The notes beneath the pieces are model-generated. The model saw nothing but the letters and a program-made list of their open reading frames with translations. It searched no databases and was not told the DNA's origin. Below are positions 54,032 to 63,226 of a stretch of 64,000 nt of DNA, in pieces (positions within the stretch are counted from its first letter, which is position 1; each line of letters begins with the position of its first letter). A program made the position numbers and the translations under genes. The DNA lies in contig NZ_CP018194.1 in the NCBI RefSeq assembly GCF_001889545.1, positions 776,001 to 840,000 of the forward strand. The letters run 5' to 3'. The stretch is from Granulibacter bethesdensis. GTDB lineage: Bacteria > Pseudomonadota > Alphaproteobacteria > Acetobacterales > Acetobacteraceae.

Positions 54032-54300
54032 TCGCCGGTCGTATCATCGGATACGGGCTGAGGCTTGTGGTGCGGCTGTATCAACTGGTTCTGCGGCCCG
54101 TGCTGGGGACGAATTGCCGGTTTGTTCCCAGTTGCAGTGATTATGCGCTTCAGGCATTGCGCGAACACGGCACTTTTCAGGGTTCCATGCTTGCAGGGCG
54201 GCGCATTCTGCGCTGCAACCCATGGCACCAGGGCGGCTATGATCCGGTTCCTGCCGGAAGATGCCGCTGCAAAGATCATTCAGGACAGACGGCGGGTTGA
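54028..54300 (+). CDS. yidD: Membrane protein insertion efficiency factor YidD
   Basis: 90 residues. The family pattern [20 protein letters not shown] then [10 protein letters not shown] and [18 protein letters not shown] is complete. It has an amphipathic N-terminal helix and conserved cysteines. It aids YidC/Sec insertion by an unclear mechanism. Its last base overlaps the yidC ATG (TGATG). Confidence 0.95.
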   Translation: MIAGRIIGYGLRLVVRLYQLVLRPVLGTNCRFVPSCSDYALQALREHGTFQGSMLAGRRILRCNPWHQGGYDPVPAGRCRCKDHSGQTAG

Positions 54301-56036
54301 TGGACCAGAAACGGCTATTCCTCGCGATTGCGATTTCTTTGGGCATTCTGCTGGGTTTCCAGGGGTTGTACCGGCATTTCGTGCCGGAGCCTCCTGCTGC
54401 GGCCCGGACGGCCACGAATGTCGGGCAGGATAAACCAAATAATACGCTGGGCGCGGTTCCGACCGATGCCACGGCCTCCCAGTCGCCTCCTCCGAAGGAA
54501 GGAGCCCGTCTGGCTGTCGATGCGCCGCGTGTGAAGGGCAGCATCAGCCTGGTCGGTGCGCGTTTCGATGATCTGGTCCTGCGCGATTATCATGAGACGG
54601 TCGACAAGAATTCCCCGCTGGTCCGCCTGCTGGCTCCGCTGAGCGGGCCGGAGCCATACTATGTGGAATATGGCTGGGTGCCGGAAGAATCGGGCATTGC
54701 CACGCCGGGCCGTGATACGGAGTGGAAGGCCGATGCCGCCACCCTGACCCCCAACAAGCCGGTGACGCTGAGCTGGGATAACGGCGCGGGCCTGACCTTC
54801 ATGCTCAAGGTTGCGGTCGATGCCGATTACATGTTCTCGGTGACCCAATCCGTGCGCAATGCGACCGGTAAGCCGGTTGTGTTGCATCCTTATGCACGGG
54901 TGCGTCGTGATTACCGGCCGGAGGTCGAGGGCTATACCGTTCTGCATGAAGGGCTGATCGGTGTGGTGGACGGCATCCTGCATGAGATCACCTACAAGAG
55001 CGCCGACAGCGATGGGGCCAAGAATAACGGCCTTGCTTTCGAGCATGCCTCCACCGGCGGATGGGCGGGTATCACGGACAAATACTGGCTGACGGCGCTG
55101 ATTCCTGATCAGACCAGTTCGGTCGATTTCAGTTTCCGCGATACCAAGCCGAATGGCCGGGACGGCTATCAGGTCGGCATCATCTCCCATACTCCGGATC
55201 AGGTTGCGGCAGGGGCAGAAAGCGCCAGCACCACGCATCTGTTCGCGGGGGCCAAGGTGGTCAGCCTGCTCGATCACTATCAGGCGGAGTATCATATTCC
55301 CAGCTTCTGGGAGGCGGTTGATTTCGGCTGGTTCTGGTTCATCACCCGGCCGTTCTTCTATGCGCTGGACTGGCTGTATCATCTGGTTGGCAATTTCGGT
55401 GTTGCCATTCTGATCTTCACCGTTCTGGTCAAGGCGGCCTTCTATCCGCTGGCGAGCAAATCCTATCGCTCGATGAGCAAGATGCGTCTGCTGGCTCCCA
55501 AAATTCAGTCCCTGCGTGAACGCTACAAGGATGATACGACGCGGATGCAGCAGGAGGTCATGCAGCTTTACAAGGCTGAAGGCGCCAATCCCGCCAGCGG
55601 CTGTCTGCCGATGTTGTTGCAGTTCCCGATTTTCTTCTCACTCTACAAGGTCATCTTCGTGACCATCGAAATGCGGCATGCTCCGTTCTTCGGCTGGATT
55701 CACGATCTGTCGGCGGTCGATCCGACCAATCTGTTCAATCTGTTCGGGCTGCTGCCTTTCGACCCCACCCATATCTCGCCCTTCCTGCATCTGGGCATCT
55801 GGCCGCTGATCATGGGCGGCACAATGTATCTGCAACAGAAGATGAACCCGCCGATGCCGGATCCGGTGCAGGCAAAGATGTTCCAGTTCATGCCGATCAT
55901 CTTTACCTTCATGCTGGCGCGCTTCCCTGTGGGGCTGGTGATTTACTGGAGCTGGAACAATCTGCTGTCGATCGGGCAGCAATGGCTGATCCAGCGCCGC
56001 ACCAAGCTGCCGCGCCCCGAGCTCGCCAAGGTCTGA
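54300..56036 (+). CDS. yidC: Membrane protein insertase YidC
   Basis: 578 residues. TM1 (about 5-22), a large periplasmic beta-supersandwich domain (about 70-340), then the conserved insertase core with FGVAILIFTVLVKAAFYPLA, the KMRLLAPKIQSLRERYKDD coil, GCLPMLLQFPIFFSLYKVIF and a final FPVGLVIYWSWNN hairpin. It inserts inner-membrane proteins alone or with SecYEG. Coupled start to yidD; engB follows 9 bp later. Confidence 0.96.
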   Translation: MDQKRLFLAIAISLGILLGFQGLYRHFVPEPPAAARTATNVGQDKPNNTLGAVPTDATASQSPPPKEGARLAVDAPRVKGSISLVGARFDDLVLRDYHETVDKNSPLVRLLAPLSGPEPYYVEYGWVPEESGIATPGRDTEWKADAATLTPNKPVTLSWDNGAGLTFMLKVAVDADYMFSVTQSVRNATGKPVVLHPYARVRRDYRPEVEGYTVLHEGLIGVVDGILHEITYKSADSDGAKNNGLAFEHASTGGWAGITDKYWLTALIPDQTSSVDFSFRDTKPNGRDGYQVGIISHTPDQVAAGAESASTTHLFAGAKVVSLLDHYQAEYHIPSFWEAVDFGWFWFITRPFFYALDWLYHLVGNFGVAILIFTVLVKAAFYPLASKSYRSMSKMRLLAPKIQSLRERYKDDTTRMQQEVMQLYKAEGANPASGCLPMLLQFPIFFSLYKVIFVTIEMRHAPFFGWIHDLSAVDPTNLFNLFGLLPFDPTHISPFLHLGIWPLIMGGTMYLQQKMNPPMPDPVQAKMFQFMPIIFTFMLARFPVGLVIYWSWNNLLSIGQQWLIQRRTKLPRPELAKV

Positions 56037-56045
56037 GCGGGATTT

Positions 56046-56717
56046 ATGTCTGATCAGACCCCGCAATTCGGGCAGATACCCTCCGAAGCTGAACCAGATG
56101 AGGCGGCTCTGGAGGCCGGGCGGAAGCTCTTTGCCGGTGAGTGTACCTTCTTCCATGGCACGCAGAGGCTGGATCAGCTTCCGCCGCCTATGGGGGTGGA
56201 AATCGCTTTTGCCGGGCGTTCCAATGTGGGCAAATCCACTCTGGTCAATGCCCTGACCGGACGGAAAACGCTGGCGCGCGCCTCATCCCAGCCGGGACGG
56301 ACCAAGCAGCTGAATTTCTTCAACCTCGCTGACCAGCTCGTGCTGGTGGATATGCCGGGATATGGCTACGCACAGGCGGCGAAGGATGTGAAGGAAGACT
56401 GGCAGGGGCTGATGTTCAGCTATCTGCGCGGGCGACCCAATCTGCGCCGGGTCATGCTGCTGGTCGATGCACGGGTCGAGTTCAAGGCGTCCGACATTGC
56501 GGTGATGGAATTGCTCGATAAGGCGGCCGTCACTTTCCAACTGGTCGTGACCAAGGCGGATGCCGTGAAGCCGACACCGTTGCAACGCCGCGTGGAGGAT
56601 GTCTATGCGGCGGCCCGCGCCCATCCTGCGGCGCATCCCCATGTCTTTGTCACCAGCAGCGATACAGGATCGGGAATCGCTGAGTTGCGCGCGGCTCTGG
56701 CCGGCCTGACGGACTGA
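56046..56717 (+). CDS. engB: Ribosome biogenesis GTPase EngB/YihA/YsxC
   Basis: 223 residues. GTPase motifs: G1 GRSNVGKST, G2/G3 RTKQLNFF and VDMPGYGYAQA, G4 TKAD (VVTKADAV). It acts in 50S assembly and septation-linked growth. It is usually followed by argB in related genomes; here about 3.9 kb of other genes intervene. Confidence 0.95.
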   Translation: MSDQTPQFGQIPSEAEPDEAALEAGRKLFAGECTFFHGTQRLDQLPPPMGVEIAFAGRSNVGKSTLVNALTGRKTLARASSQPGRTKQLNFFNLADQLVLVDMPGYGYAQAAKDVKEDWQGLMFSYLRGRPNLRRVMLLVDARVEFKASDIAVMELLDKAAVTFQLVVTKADAVKPTPLQRRVEDVYAAARAHPAAHPHVFVTSSDTGSGIAELRAALAGLTD

Positions 56718-56723
56718 GCATCC

Positions 56724-56870
56724 ATGCGTGGTCAGGACTGGATGCCGGTTCTGGTGCTGCTGGGTCTGCTCTGTCTGGCTGTGGCAGGGTGGATGCTGTT
56801 TCCACGTCTGCAAGCGTTCATTGCGTTTCAGGATTGTGCGGCAGCGGGGCGGGTTGATTGTAGCCCCTGA
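56724..56870 (+). CDS. Small single-pass membrane protein (48 aa), unknown function
   Basis: 48 residues from ATG 56724, 6 bp after the engB stop. Residues about 7-25 form one hydrophobic helix (MPVLVLLGLLCLAVAGWML), then comes a short cytoplasmic or periplasmic tail with a two-cysteine element DCAAAGRVDC. I recall similar short proteins with a C-x(6-7)-C tail in relatives but cannot verify this. The close spacing to engB suggests co-translation. The frame is too short to be certain from coding statistics. Confidence 0.55.
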   Translation: MRGQDWMPVLVLLGLLCLAVAGWMLFPRLQAFIAFQDCAAAGRVDCSP

Positions 56871-56982
56871 TGGAAAAGCAAAACCTTTTAAACCGGCTGA
56901 CTTTTCAGGGTTTCCTGTGGCTTGGCGATCCGGGTCGACTCTGGAATGATGTCGGCGAATGTCTTTCCGAAAGCGGGGAATG

Positions 56983-57987
56983 ATGACTTTACCCGATGCT
57001 CTGCCCGTAGCACGGATCATCGTGCAGCCTGATGATGGTGTTGCTCCGGTCGTTGAACTGATTGCAGGGGCAAGCCGCTCGGTCAGGCTGAAGATGTTCA
57101 CCTTTACCTACGAGCCGATCATCACTGCACTCAAGGCGGCTCACGATCGGGGCGTCAGCGTGCGCGTTATGCTGAATCCGGCCCGTTCATCGGGGTCACG
57201 CGCGAATGATGAGACAATGGCAGAATTGCGTGCCGCCGGAATCGAGGCGATCTGGTCCAATCCGGCTTTCCCGGTCACGCATGAAAAATCGATGGTGATC
57301 GACGAGCAGCGTGCCTTGATTGCCACCTTTAATTTCGTCGAAAAATACTTCACCCGCACCAGGGATTATGGAGCGATTATCGAAGATCAGGCGACGGTTA
57401 CGGAGATCCTGCAAGGTTTCGATGCTGACTGGAACCGGCAGCCTTTCTGGCCGCGCCCGGGTTCCCCTCTGGTGTGGAGTAATACCTCCGCCCGTACGGC
57501 CATGTGTGCCTTTATTGATTCGGCGCAGGAAACGCTGTGGATTCAGCACCCCAAATTCGTTGATGCCACTGTGCTGGACCGGATCGTTGCGGCACAGGCG
57601 AGGGGTGTTGTGGTGCGTATCCTGTGTGGCGGGCGGCATGGCATCAGCGAAGTTGACCTGCTGGACACATTTTCCTCGCTGCGCATCATGCAGCGTATGG
57701 AGATCGCCATTCACAAGCAGAAAACGCTCCGTGCCCATGCGAAGCTGATGATTGCCGACAAAACAACGGCCCTGATCGGCTCCATGAATATCGACCGCAG
57801 CGCTTTCGATATCAGGCGGGAGCTGGGCATTGTGCTGCATGGGGAAGGCACGACAAAGCATCTGCGCGAAATATTCAAAAGCGACTGGAAAATCTCTCAT
57901 CGCTATGATCCACCGGATCCGCTGACCGTGCATCTGCATGTCGAAGATGACCATGAGCCTCATGATATCGAAGTGGCTCATGAATGA
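56983..57987 (+). CDS. Phospholipase D-family protein (two HKD motifs)
   Basis: About 334 residues with both HxK(x)4D motifs: THEKSMVID (about residue 105) and AHAKLMIADKTTALIGSMNID (about 250). PLD-fold enzymes hydrolyse or transfer phosphodiester bonds; this size suggests a cardiolipin synthase-like, Nuc-like or phosphatidyl-transferase relative, without a membrane anchor. The acidic His-rich tail (LHVEDDHEPHDIEVAHE) is unusual. ATGs at 56959 and 56980 are alternative starts. Confidence 0.88.
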   Translation: MTLPDALPVARIIVQPDDGVAPVVELIAGASRSVRLKMFTFTYEPIITALKAAHDRGVSVRVMLNPARSSGSRANDETMAELRAAGIEAIWSNPAFPVTHEKSMVIDEQRALIATFNFVEKYFTRTRDYGAIIEDQATVTEILQGFDADWNRQPFWPRPGSPLVWSNTSARTAMCAFIDSAQETLWIQHPKFVDATVLDRIVAAQARGVVVRILCGGRHGISEVDLLDTFSSLRIMQRMEIAIHKQKTLRAHAKLMIADKTTALIGSMNIDRSAFDIRRELGIVLHGEGTTKHLREIFKSDWKISHRYDPPDPLTVHLHVEDDHEPHDIEVAHE

Positions 57988-58011
57988 TCATATCCCGTGT
58001 CCGGGTGCATC

Positions 58012-58590
58012 ATGTCGCCGGATGAGGCGATAAGCCCAGTTGAGCGCCCCAGCCTGTGGCGTATCGCAATGACCTTTAATCAGATCGCCCTGCTTGGATT
58101 CGGAGGAGGGTTATCCGCATGGTCACGGGATGTACTGGTTCTACGTCGCCGCTGGCTCAGTGAAGCAACCTTCCTGAGCGCTCTGACGGTGGCGCGTGTT
58201 CTGCCCGGTGCAAATCAGGTCAATCTCGCCGTGTTTGTCGGCACACGCCTGAGAGGTGTCAGCGGTGCCGTGGCTGCCATTGCCGGGCTGGTAATGTTAC
58301 CATTTCTGATCATCCTTGCTCTGAGTGTCGGCTATCTGGAGTTTCAGCATGCGCTCTGGTTGCAGCATGTGCTGGCCGGGCTGGCGGCGGGGGCTGTCGG
58401 GCTGACATTTTCCATGGCCTGGCAGACGGGCAGGAAAGTGCTGACCGCCCCTGCTCCAGCCCTTATTTTTGCTGCCAGCGTTCTGTTATCGGCTGTCGTC
58501 CGCATGTCTCTGCTCTGGATGCTGCTGATCCTGCTGCCGGTCAGTTTTGTATGGGCCTGGTTGACAACAGAGAAGGATCGGAAAGGATGA
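58012..58590 (+). CDS. Chromate transporter, first half (short-chain CHR)
   Basis: About 192 residues with five or six membrane segments. The CHR signature FNQIALLGFGGGLSAWSRDV and ALTVARVLPGANQVNLAVFV with GTRLRG is present. It is one of two short CHR genes that overlap by 4 bp (ATGA), the split form in which each protein carries one CHR domain and they are thought to act together to export chromate. A GTG at 57997 is another start. Note that many CHR proteins in non-polluted strains have unproven substrates. Confidence 0.85.
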   Translation: MSPDEAISPVERPSLWRIAMTFNQIALLGFGGGLSAWSRDVLVLRRRWLSEATFLSALTVARVLPGANQVNLAVFVGTRLRGVSGAVAAIAGLVMLPFLIILALSVGYLEFQHALWLQHVLAGLAAGAVGLTFSMAWQTGRKVLTAPAPALIFAASVLLSAVVRMSLLWMLLILLPVSFVWAWLTTEKDRKG

Positions 58591-59114
58591 TCCCGCCGCG
58601 ACTGCTCGATATTATTGTGCTGTTCGGCGGCGCTTCCCTGCTGTCATTCGGCGGTGGCAATGCTATCGTGCCGCATCTCCAGATGCAGACGGTTGAGGTC
58701 TATCACTGGCTGACAGCCCAGCAATTTGCTGATGCCTATGCCATGGCGCAGGTTGCACCGGGGCCAAGCACATTGCTGGTCACCATTCTGGGTTATGATG
58801 CGGCGGGTATTTCGGGGGCGGTGCTGGCCACAATCGCCATGCTCATCCCCAGCAGCCTGCTGGTATTCGGAGCCGCCATGCTCTGGAAAAGCATGGGGGA
58901 GGGCCGGTTCCGGCGTATCTTTGAACGCGCCATGGCGCCGTTGGCAGTCGGGCTGGTTCTGGCCAGTGGGATCATCATCACCAAAAGCAATGACCATAGC
59001 TGGCCGGCTTATGCCATCACGGCCGCCTCGACGCTTGTGCTGTGTCGGTGGCACCTGCATCCGGTGGCGGTGATGGCTTGCTGTGGTATCATTGGCTGGC
59101 TGGTGAAACTCTGA
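58587..59114 (+). CDS. Chromate transporter, second half (short-chain CHR)
   Basis: 175 residues with five or six membrane segments. CHR features: LFGGASLLSFGGGNAIVPHL, then AYAMAQVAPGPSTLLVTILG (with the PGP motif). It partners with the preceding gene, with which it overlaps by 4 bp. Convergent with the DUF4239 gene, 18 bp away. Confidence 0.87.
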   Translation: MIPPRLLDIIVLFGGASLLSFGGGNAIVPHLQMQTVEVYHWLTAQQFADAYAMAQVAPGPSTLLVTILGYDAAGISGAVLATIAMLIPSSLLVFGAAMLWKSMGEGRFRRIFERAMAPLAVGLVLASGIIITKSNDHSWPAYAITAASTLVLCRWHLHPVAVMACCGIIGWLVKL

Positions 59115-59132
59115 CTGTTTGCTCCGGCTTTT

Positions 59133-59912
59133 TCATTGGACCAGACTGGACGTATCGCTTTTGATCTGTTGTAGCGCATAGCGGAAAGGTTCATCGGAAA
59201 CAGCCACAATTCCGCCAAGCGGTGTTGCCATTTCCATGACGACGAACAGGGCGACGCAGATTGAAATGGCTGAAACAACAAGCGCAACACTGATGAAAAT
59301 GCTGAAATCAGCATTCAGCCCATATATAAAGAAAGATGCCAGCATCCACAGGATCAGCGTGATATAAAACGGTTTGCTGATAGAGGATGCTGATTGCGAA
59401 ATAATCTGCCAGTGAACCCGGTTCAGCGGAGAAAGGCGCTCCTCAAGTTCAAATTGCAGCCGCTTCTTTTCGATGGTTTTCGGCATCCAGTCACGCACGA
59501 TTGCTTCCATCTGCATCAGTCTTTTGGCCTGAGCGGTTGCTTTGGGGGCCGGGTCATTGAAATCATAGATGCAATGGGCCGTGAATTCTTTCAGAAGAGT
59601 TTGGGCGTCTGCAATATCAGTACCATATTCTATAAGCAGCCGGTTGAACTGAACGATCTGGATGGCTTCCTCGTTCACGGAACGTGACAGGCTATCATAC
59701 GATTCTTTGCCGGATGTCACCATCAGACCCAGAACAATGGCACCGAATGTCACCAGCATGCCGATCACGGCATGAACGACAGCCGATGTCTCGCTGTTGC
59801 GATGATGCGGCGGCAGGCGGATACGGAGCCATAGTCCGGCACGATAGGCCCCCAGCAGCAGCACAAACAGCAGTGTCACGGCCAGGAAATTCTTAAGATC
59901 GTAATAATCCAT
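59133..59912 (-). CDS. DUF4239 (bestrophin-like) membrane protein
   Basis: 259 residues. One N-terminal segment (about 8-26), a second near 44-66 (AVIGMLVTFGAIVLGLMVTS), a long soluble helical stretch, then two more segments (about 185-205 and 210-232). The pattern ESYDSLSRSVNEEAIQIVQF fits DUF4239, a bestrophin-related family of unknown function, possibly channel-like. It is transcribed against its neighbours on both sides. Confidence 0.82.
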   Translation of the reverse strand: MDYYDLKNFLAVTLLFVLLLGAYRAGLWLRIRLPPHHRNSETSAVVHAVIGMLVTFGAIVLGLMVTSGKESYDSLSRSVNEEAIQIVQFNRLLIEYGTDIADAQTLLKEFTAHCIYDFNDPAPKATAQAKRLMQMEAIVRDWMPKTIEKKRLQFELEERLSPLNRVHWQIISQSASSISKPFYITLILWMLASFFIYGLNADFSIFISVALVVSAISICVALFVVMEMATPLGGIVAVSDEPFRYALQQIKSDTSSLVQ

Positions 59913-60064
59913 CAGGCGAGTCCATTTCGGGTTCCCTCGCCATCAAGCGAATCAGCGAGTCATTGTTGGAACCCATTAATATAAATGGAGACGTCTGGCG
60001 ATCATACGGGATGAGAGCAGGCTTGGAGTTTCTTAAGCATTTATGAGGATTATAAAAGCAGGCA

Positions 60065-60092
60065 GGGCACCTCGTATAAATCCGAGGTGCCC
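60065..60092 (-). terminator. Terminator of the glycine-zipper lipoprotein gene
   Basis: Read leftward: stem GGGCACCTCG/CGAGGTGCCC with an 8-nt loop, followed by TGCCTGCTTTTA. It lies 34 bp past the stop. The T run is broken. Confidence 0.6.
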
Positions 60093-60126
60093 TGATGATG
60101 GTCAGCCGGTTCTCTTCGAAAGAGCG

Positions 60127-60414
60127 TCAGTAGCCGTAACGACCGGGAGCGGGACGCTGGTAATAGCCAGCCGGATAAGCGTTTTGCTGAGGTGTGGTGA
60201 CGGCCCCGCCGACAGCCCCCAGCGCACCACCCGCCAATGCACCGATTGCAGCACCTCTGCCGCCCCCGGCGATTGCCCCCAGAGCTGCGCCGCCGCCGGC
60301 ACCAAGGGCCGCTCCACCAATGGCTCGTTGGCCGGGATCATAAGGATTGGTGCAGGCGCCCAGGCTGAGAATACTGGCGGCAAGCAATATGCGTCCTGCA
60401 ATACGACTGTACAT
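60127..60414 (-). CDS. Glycine-zipper outer-membrane lipoprotein (95 aa)
   Basis: The N-terminal signal with lipobox LSLGAC (Cys about residue 21) predicts a lipoprotein. Residues about 32-75 form an uninterrupted Gly/Ala zipper (repeated GGAALGA and GALAGGA units) of the OmpA-like/SlyB type. A Tyr/Pro-rich tail (GYYQRPAPGRYGY) ends the protein. It resembles small envelope-stress lipoproteins; the exact role is unknown. Confidence 0.82.
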   Translation of the reverse strand: MYSRIAGRILLAASILSLGACTNPYDPGQRAIGGAALGAGGGAALGAIAGGGRGAAIGALAGGALGAVGGAVTTPQQNAYPAGYYQRPAPGRYGY

Positions 60415-60639
60415 CCGAGTGTTTCCCTTTCTATTCAGTTTTGTCCATTCCTACGGCATTGTGAACGCAGCGGAAAGGTCAAGGTCGCAGTATCATTCAG
60501 CCAGTATTTTCATGGCAGAAATAAGACGGTTTCAAGGCACACCAAGACAGTTTCTTGACGAATGTGGCCTGTTCCGTGTGTGGTGAGGGCGGCGGGGACT
60601 TCCTATCCCGATGGAATGATGTCGAGTGAAAGAGAACGT

Positions 60640-61566
60640 ATGACGGGCGCGTCGCAGACGGAGGTCCATGTGAACACCGATGATTTCGGCTCGGCAGGGG
60701 AGCAGGCGCGAATCCTTGCTCATGCTCTGCCGTTTATGCGCCGCTATGCGGGTGCAACAGTTGTGGTGAAATATGGCGGCCACGCCATGGGTGATGAGCG
60801 TCTGGCCGAACAGTTCGGCGCTGATATCGCTCTGCTCAAGCAGGTGGGCATCAACCCCGTGGTTGTGCATGGCGGCGGTCCGCAGATCAATGACATGCTC
60901 AAACGTCTGGCGATCCAGTCCAGATTTGTGGACGGGTTGCGCGTTACCGATGCGGCGATGGTTGAGGTCGTCGAGATGGTACTTGCAGGTACTGTCAACA
61001 AGATGGTCGCTGGCCTGATCAATCGTGCGGGCGCCATGGCGGTTGGGATTTGCGGCAAGGATGGCGGTCTGATTCATGCGCGCAAATTGCAGCGTACGGC
61101 GATGGACCCTGACAGCCATATCGAGAAAGCGCTCGATCTCGGTTTTGTGGGAGAGCCTGCTCATATTGATGTCCGCGTCATTCATGCCCTGACCGGAGCC
61201 GGGCTGATCCCGGTCATTGCGCCGGTTGGCATTGGGGAAGACGGTCAGACATATAATATCAATGCTGATTCTGCCGCCGGTGCCATTGCTGGTGCGCTGG
61301 GCGCCAAGCGTCTTCTGATGCTGACGGATGTGCCCGGTGTTCTGGATACGGATAAAAAGCTGATTCCGGAAATGAGTGCGACGGATGTTAAGGCAGGCAT
61401 TGCCGATGGCACGATTACGGGTGGTATGATCCCGAAAGTCGAATGCTGTGTCGATGCGGTTGAAAAAGGTGTACGCGGCGCGGTGATTCTGGACGGCCGT
61501 CAGCCGCACGCCTGTCTGTTGGAAATGTTTACAGAAGGGGGAATCGGCACCCTGATTCGCGGCTGA
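60640..61566 (+). CDS. argB: Acetylglutamate kinase
   Basis: About 308 residues from ATG 60640 ([11 protein letters not shown]). The amino-acid-kinase motifs are [12 protein letters not shown] (phosphate-binding Lys), [26 protein letters not shown] and [14 protein letters not shown]. It phosphorylates N-acetylglutamate in arginine synthesis and is usually feedback-inhibited by arginine in such cyclic pathways. The conserved block engB-argB is split by accessory genes here. ATGs at 60616, 60619 and 60562 are alternatives. Convergent with cysG. Confidence 0.94.
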   Translation: MTGASQTEVHVNTDDFGSAGEQARILAHALPFMRRYAGATVVVKYGGHAMGDERLAEQFGADIALLKQVGINPVVVHGGGPQINDMLKRLAIQSRFVDGLRVTDAAMVEVVEMVLAGTVNKMVAGLINRAGAMAVGICGKDGGLIHARKLQRTAMDPDSHIEKALDLGFVGEPAHIDVRVIHALTGAGLIPVIAPVGIGEDGQTYNINADSAAGAIAGALGAKRLLMLTDVPGVLDTDKKLIPEMSATDVKAGIADGTITGGMIPKVECCVDAVEKGVRGAVILDGRQPHACLLEMFTEGGIGTLIRG

Positions 61567-61581
61567 GGCTGATAGAAGAGG

Positions 61582-61608
61582 GAGGGGAGGTGCTGGCCAT
61601 CTCCCCTC
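61582..61608. terminator. Possible bidirectional terminator between argB and cysG
   Basis: An 8-bp stem GAGGGGAG/CTCCCCTC with an 11-nt loop in the 48 bp between two convergent genes. There is no T run on either side. Confidence 0.35.
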
Positions 61609-61614
61609 TGACTG

Positions 61615-62928
61615 CTAGCCTTGATGCGCAGGTACCGTTCGGCCGACCGCTTTTCCTACCAGGACCAGAGCCGGGCCGCCTTCACTCCAGTCCGGTGCGG
61701 TTTCCACCAGGTAATCCAGGGTGCCGAACAGGGCGCGCTGTGCCTTTGTTCCTCCCCTTTCGATGAGGGCGGCGGGCGTTTCAGCCGGCAGTCCTGCGGC
61801 CAGTAATCCATCCCTCAGGCGCGGAAGCGTCACGATACCCATATAGACGGCCAGAGTACCCCCCAGCTGTACCGCCCCGTGAAAATCCATCTCCAGCGTG
61901 CCATCTCTGGTGTGACCGGTAATGAAGGTCACGGCGCGTGCGGCTTCTCGATGTGTGAGCGGGATGTTGGAGCCCGCCGCGCAACCAAGGGCTGCGGTAA
62001 TGCCGGGGACGATCTCAAAGGCGACTCCGGCTTCAGCCAGAGCTTCGGCCTCTTCTCCGCCGCGACCGAAAATAAGCGGGTCACCCCCCTTGAGTCGGAC
62101 GACGCGTTTCCCTTCCTGTCCGAGACGGACCAGAAGGGCGTTGATGTCTTCCTGCCGCATGCAGTGATTGGCGCGGGCCTTGCCGACAAAAATACGGCTG
62201 GCGTCGCGACGGCCCATGTCGAGAATTTCATCGGTGACCAGCCGGTCATGCACGATCACATCCGCTTCACCCAACAGGCGTTGCGCGCGCAGCGTCAGCA
62301 GATCGGGTGCACCAGGCCCGGCGCCCACCAGATAAACGATTCCCTTGCGAGAGATTGTGTCGGGTTGGCTGATGGCAGCCTCGAACAGTTTTCCCGCCTC
62401 GTTCTCTTGCCCGTTCAGGGCAAGATCGGCAGCGGGGCCGGTCAGCAGGCTCTCCAATGCCCGACGCCTGATCGCCATATCAGGAAAAGCCGCGCGTAAT
62501 CTGTCCTTGAACTGCTCGGCCAGGGCAGCCAGTCTGGCATAGCTGGGTGAAACCAGCGCTTCAATCTTTGCCCGCAGCAACCGGGCCAGCACAGGCGCCG
62601 CCCCACCGGAGGAGATGGCGATGGTCAACGGGCTACGGTCAACGATAGCGGGTGTGATAAAGCTGCATAATTCCGGGCGATCTACTATATTGACTGGAAT
62701 GCCACGCTCGATTGCGGTTCTGGAAAGGGCTTGCAAATCCTCGTCAGTCGCTTCCGCGCCGATGGCAATCGTGCAGCCGTCGAGAAGACCGGGCTTGAAT
62801 GTCGGCGATATGTTCACCTCGGCACCGGCGCGGCGCAGAGCCTGTGCCTTACGGTCTGCGGATTCGCCCTGACCAATAACAAGGGCTTTCCGCCCTATAA
62901 TATCCATGAATGCCGGGTAGTGACGCAT
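61615..62928 (-). CDS. cysG: Siroheme synthase (uroporphyrin-III C-methyltransferase/precorrin-2 dehydrogenase/ferrochelatase)
   Basis: About 437 residues, the complete CysG fusion. The N-terminal Rossmann dehydrogenase/ferrochelatase begins MRHYPAFMDIIGRKALVIGQG, in which the third glycine of the expected GxGxxA-type motif is altered. The C-terminal methyltransferase shows VGAGPGAPDLLTLRAQRLL, VHDRLVTDEIL and KGGDPLIFGRGGEEAEAL. It makes siroheme for sulfite or nitrite reductase. The start at 62928 follows AGGAAGG; the frame runs upstream to 63036 without conservation. Confidence 0.93.
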   Translation of the reverse strand: MRHYPAFMDIIGRKALVIGQGESADRKAQALRRAGAEVNISPTFKPGLLDGCTIAIGAEATDEDLQALSRTAIERGIPVNIVDRPELCSFITPAIVDRSPLTIAISSGGAAPVLARLLRAKIEALVSPSYARLAALAEQFKDRLRAAFPDMAIRRRALESLLTGPAADLALNGQENEAGKLFEAAISQPDTISRKGIVYLVGAGPGAPDLLTLRAQRLLGEADVIVHDRLVTDEILDMGRRDASRIFVGKARANHCMRQEDINALLVRLGQEGKRVVRLKGGDPLIFGRGGEEAEALAEAGVAFEIVPGITAALGCAAGSNIPLTHREAARAVTFITGHTRDGTLEMDFHGAVQLGGTLAVYMGIVTLPRLRDGLLAAGLPAETPAALIERGGTKAQRALFGTLDYLVETAPDWSEGGPALVLVGKAVGRTVPAHQG

Positions 62929-63226
62929 ATCCGTGAAGCCTTCCTGAACGCCGTAGTAAGCTGCCTTGTTGTCGGACAATATCCATTTCGCCATCATTTC
63001 AAAGGTTTGAGATGGTGTTGGTCCAGTGAACAGCATCCGGGCGATTTTGTCATAAAACAGAGGTGGCGTTTCTCCTTATGAACATGAAAGAGAATTCATC
63101 TCATTTAAGAGCCATATCCTATGGCGGAATTGGCTATGGGAAGGCTAAGTCAAGACGATCGTTGGTCATTCTGTAGCTGCTGACGGGTTTCTGGGCGAAG
63201 CGTAATACATTAAAAGGTCCACATAA

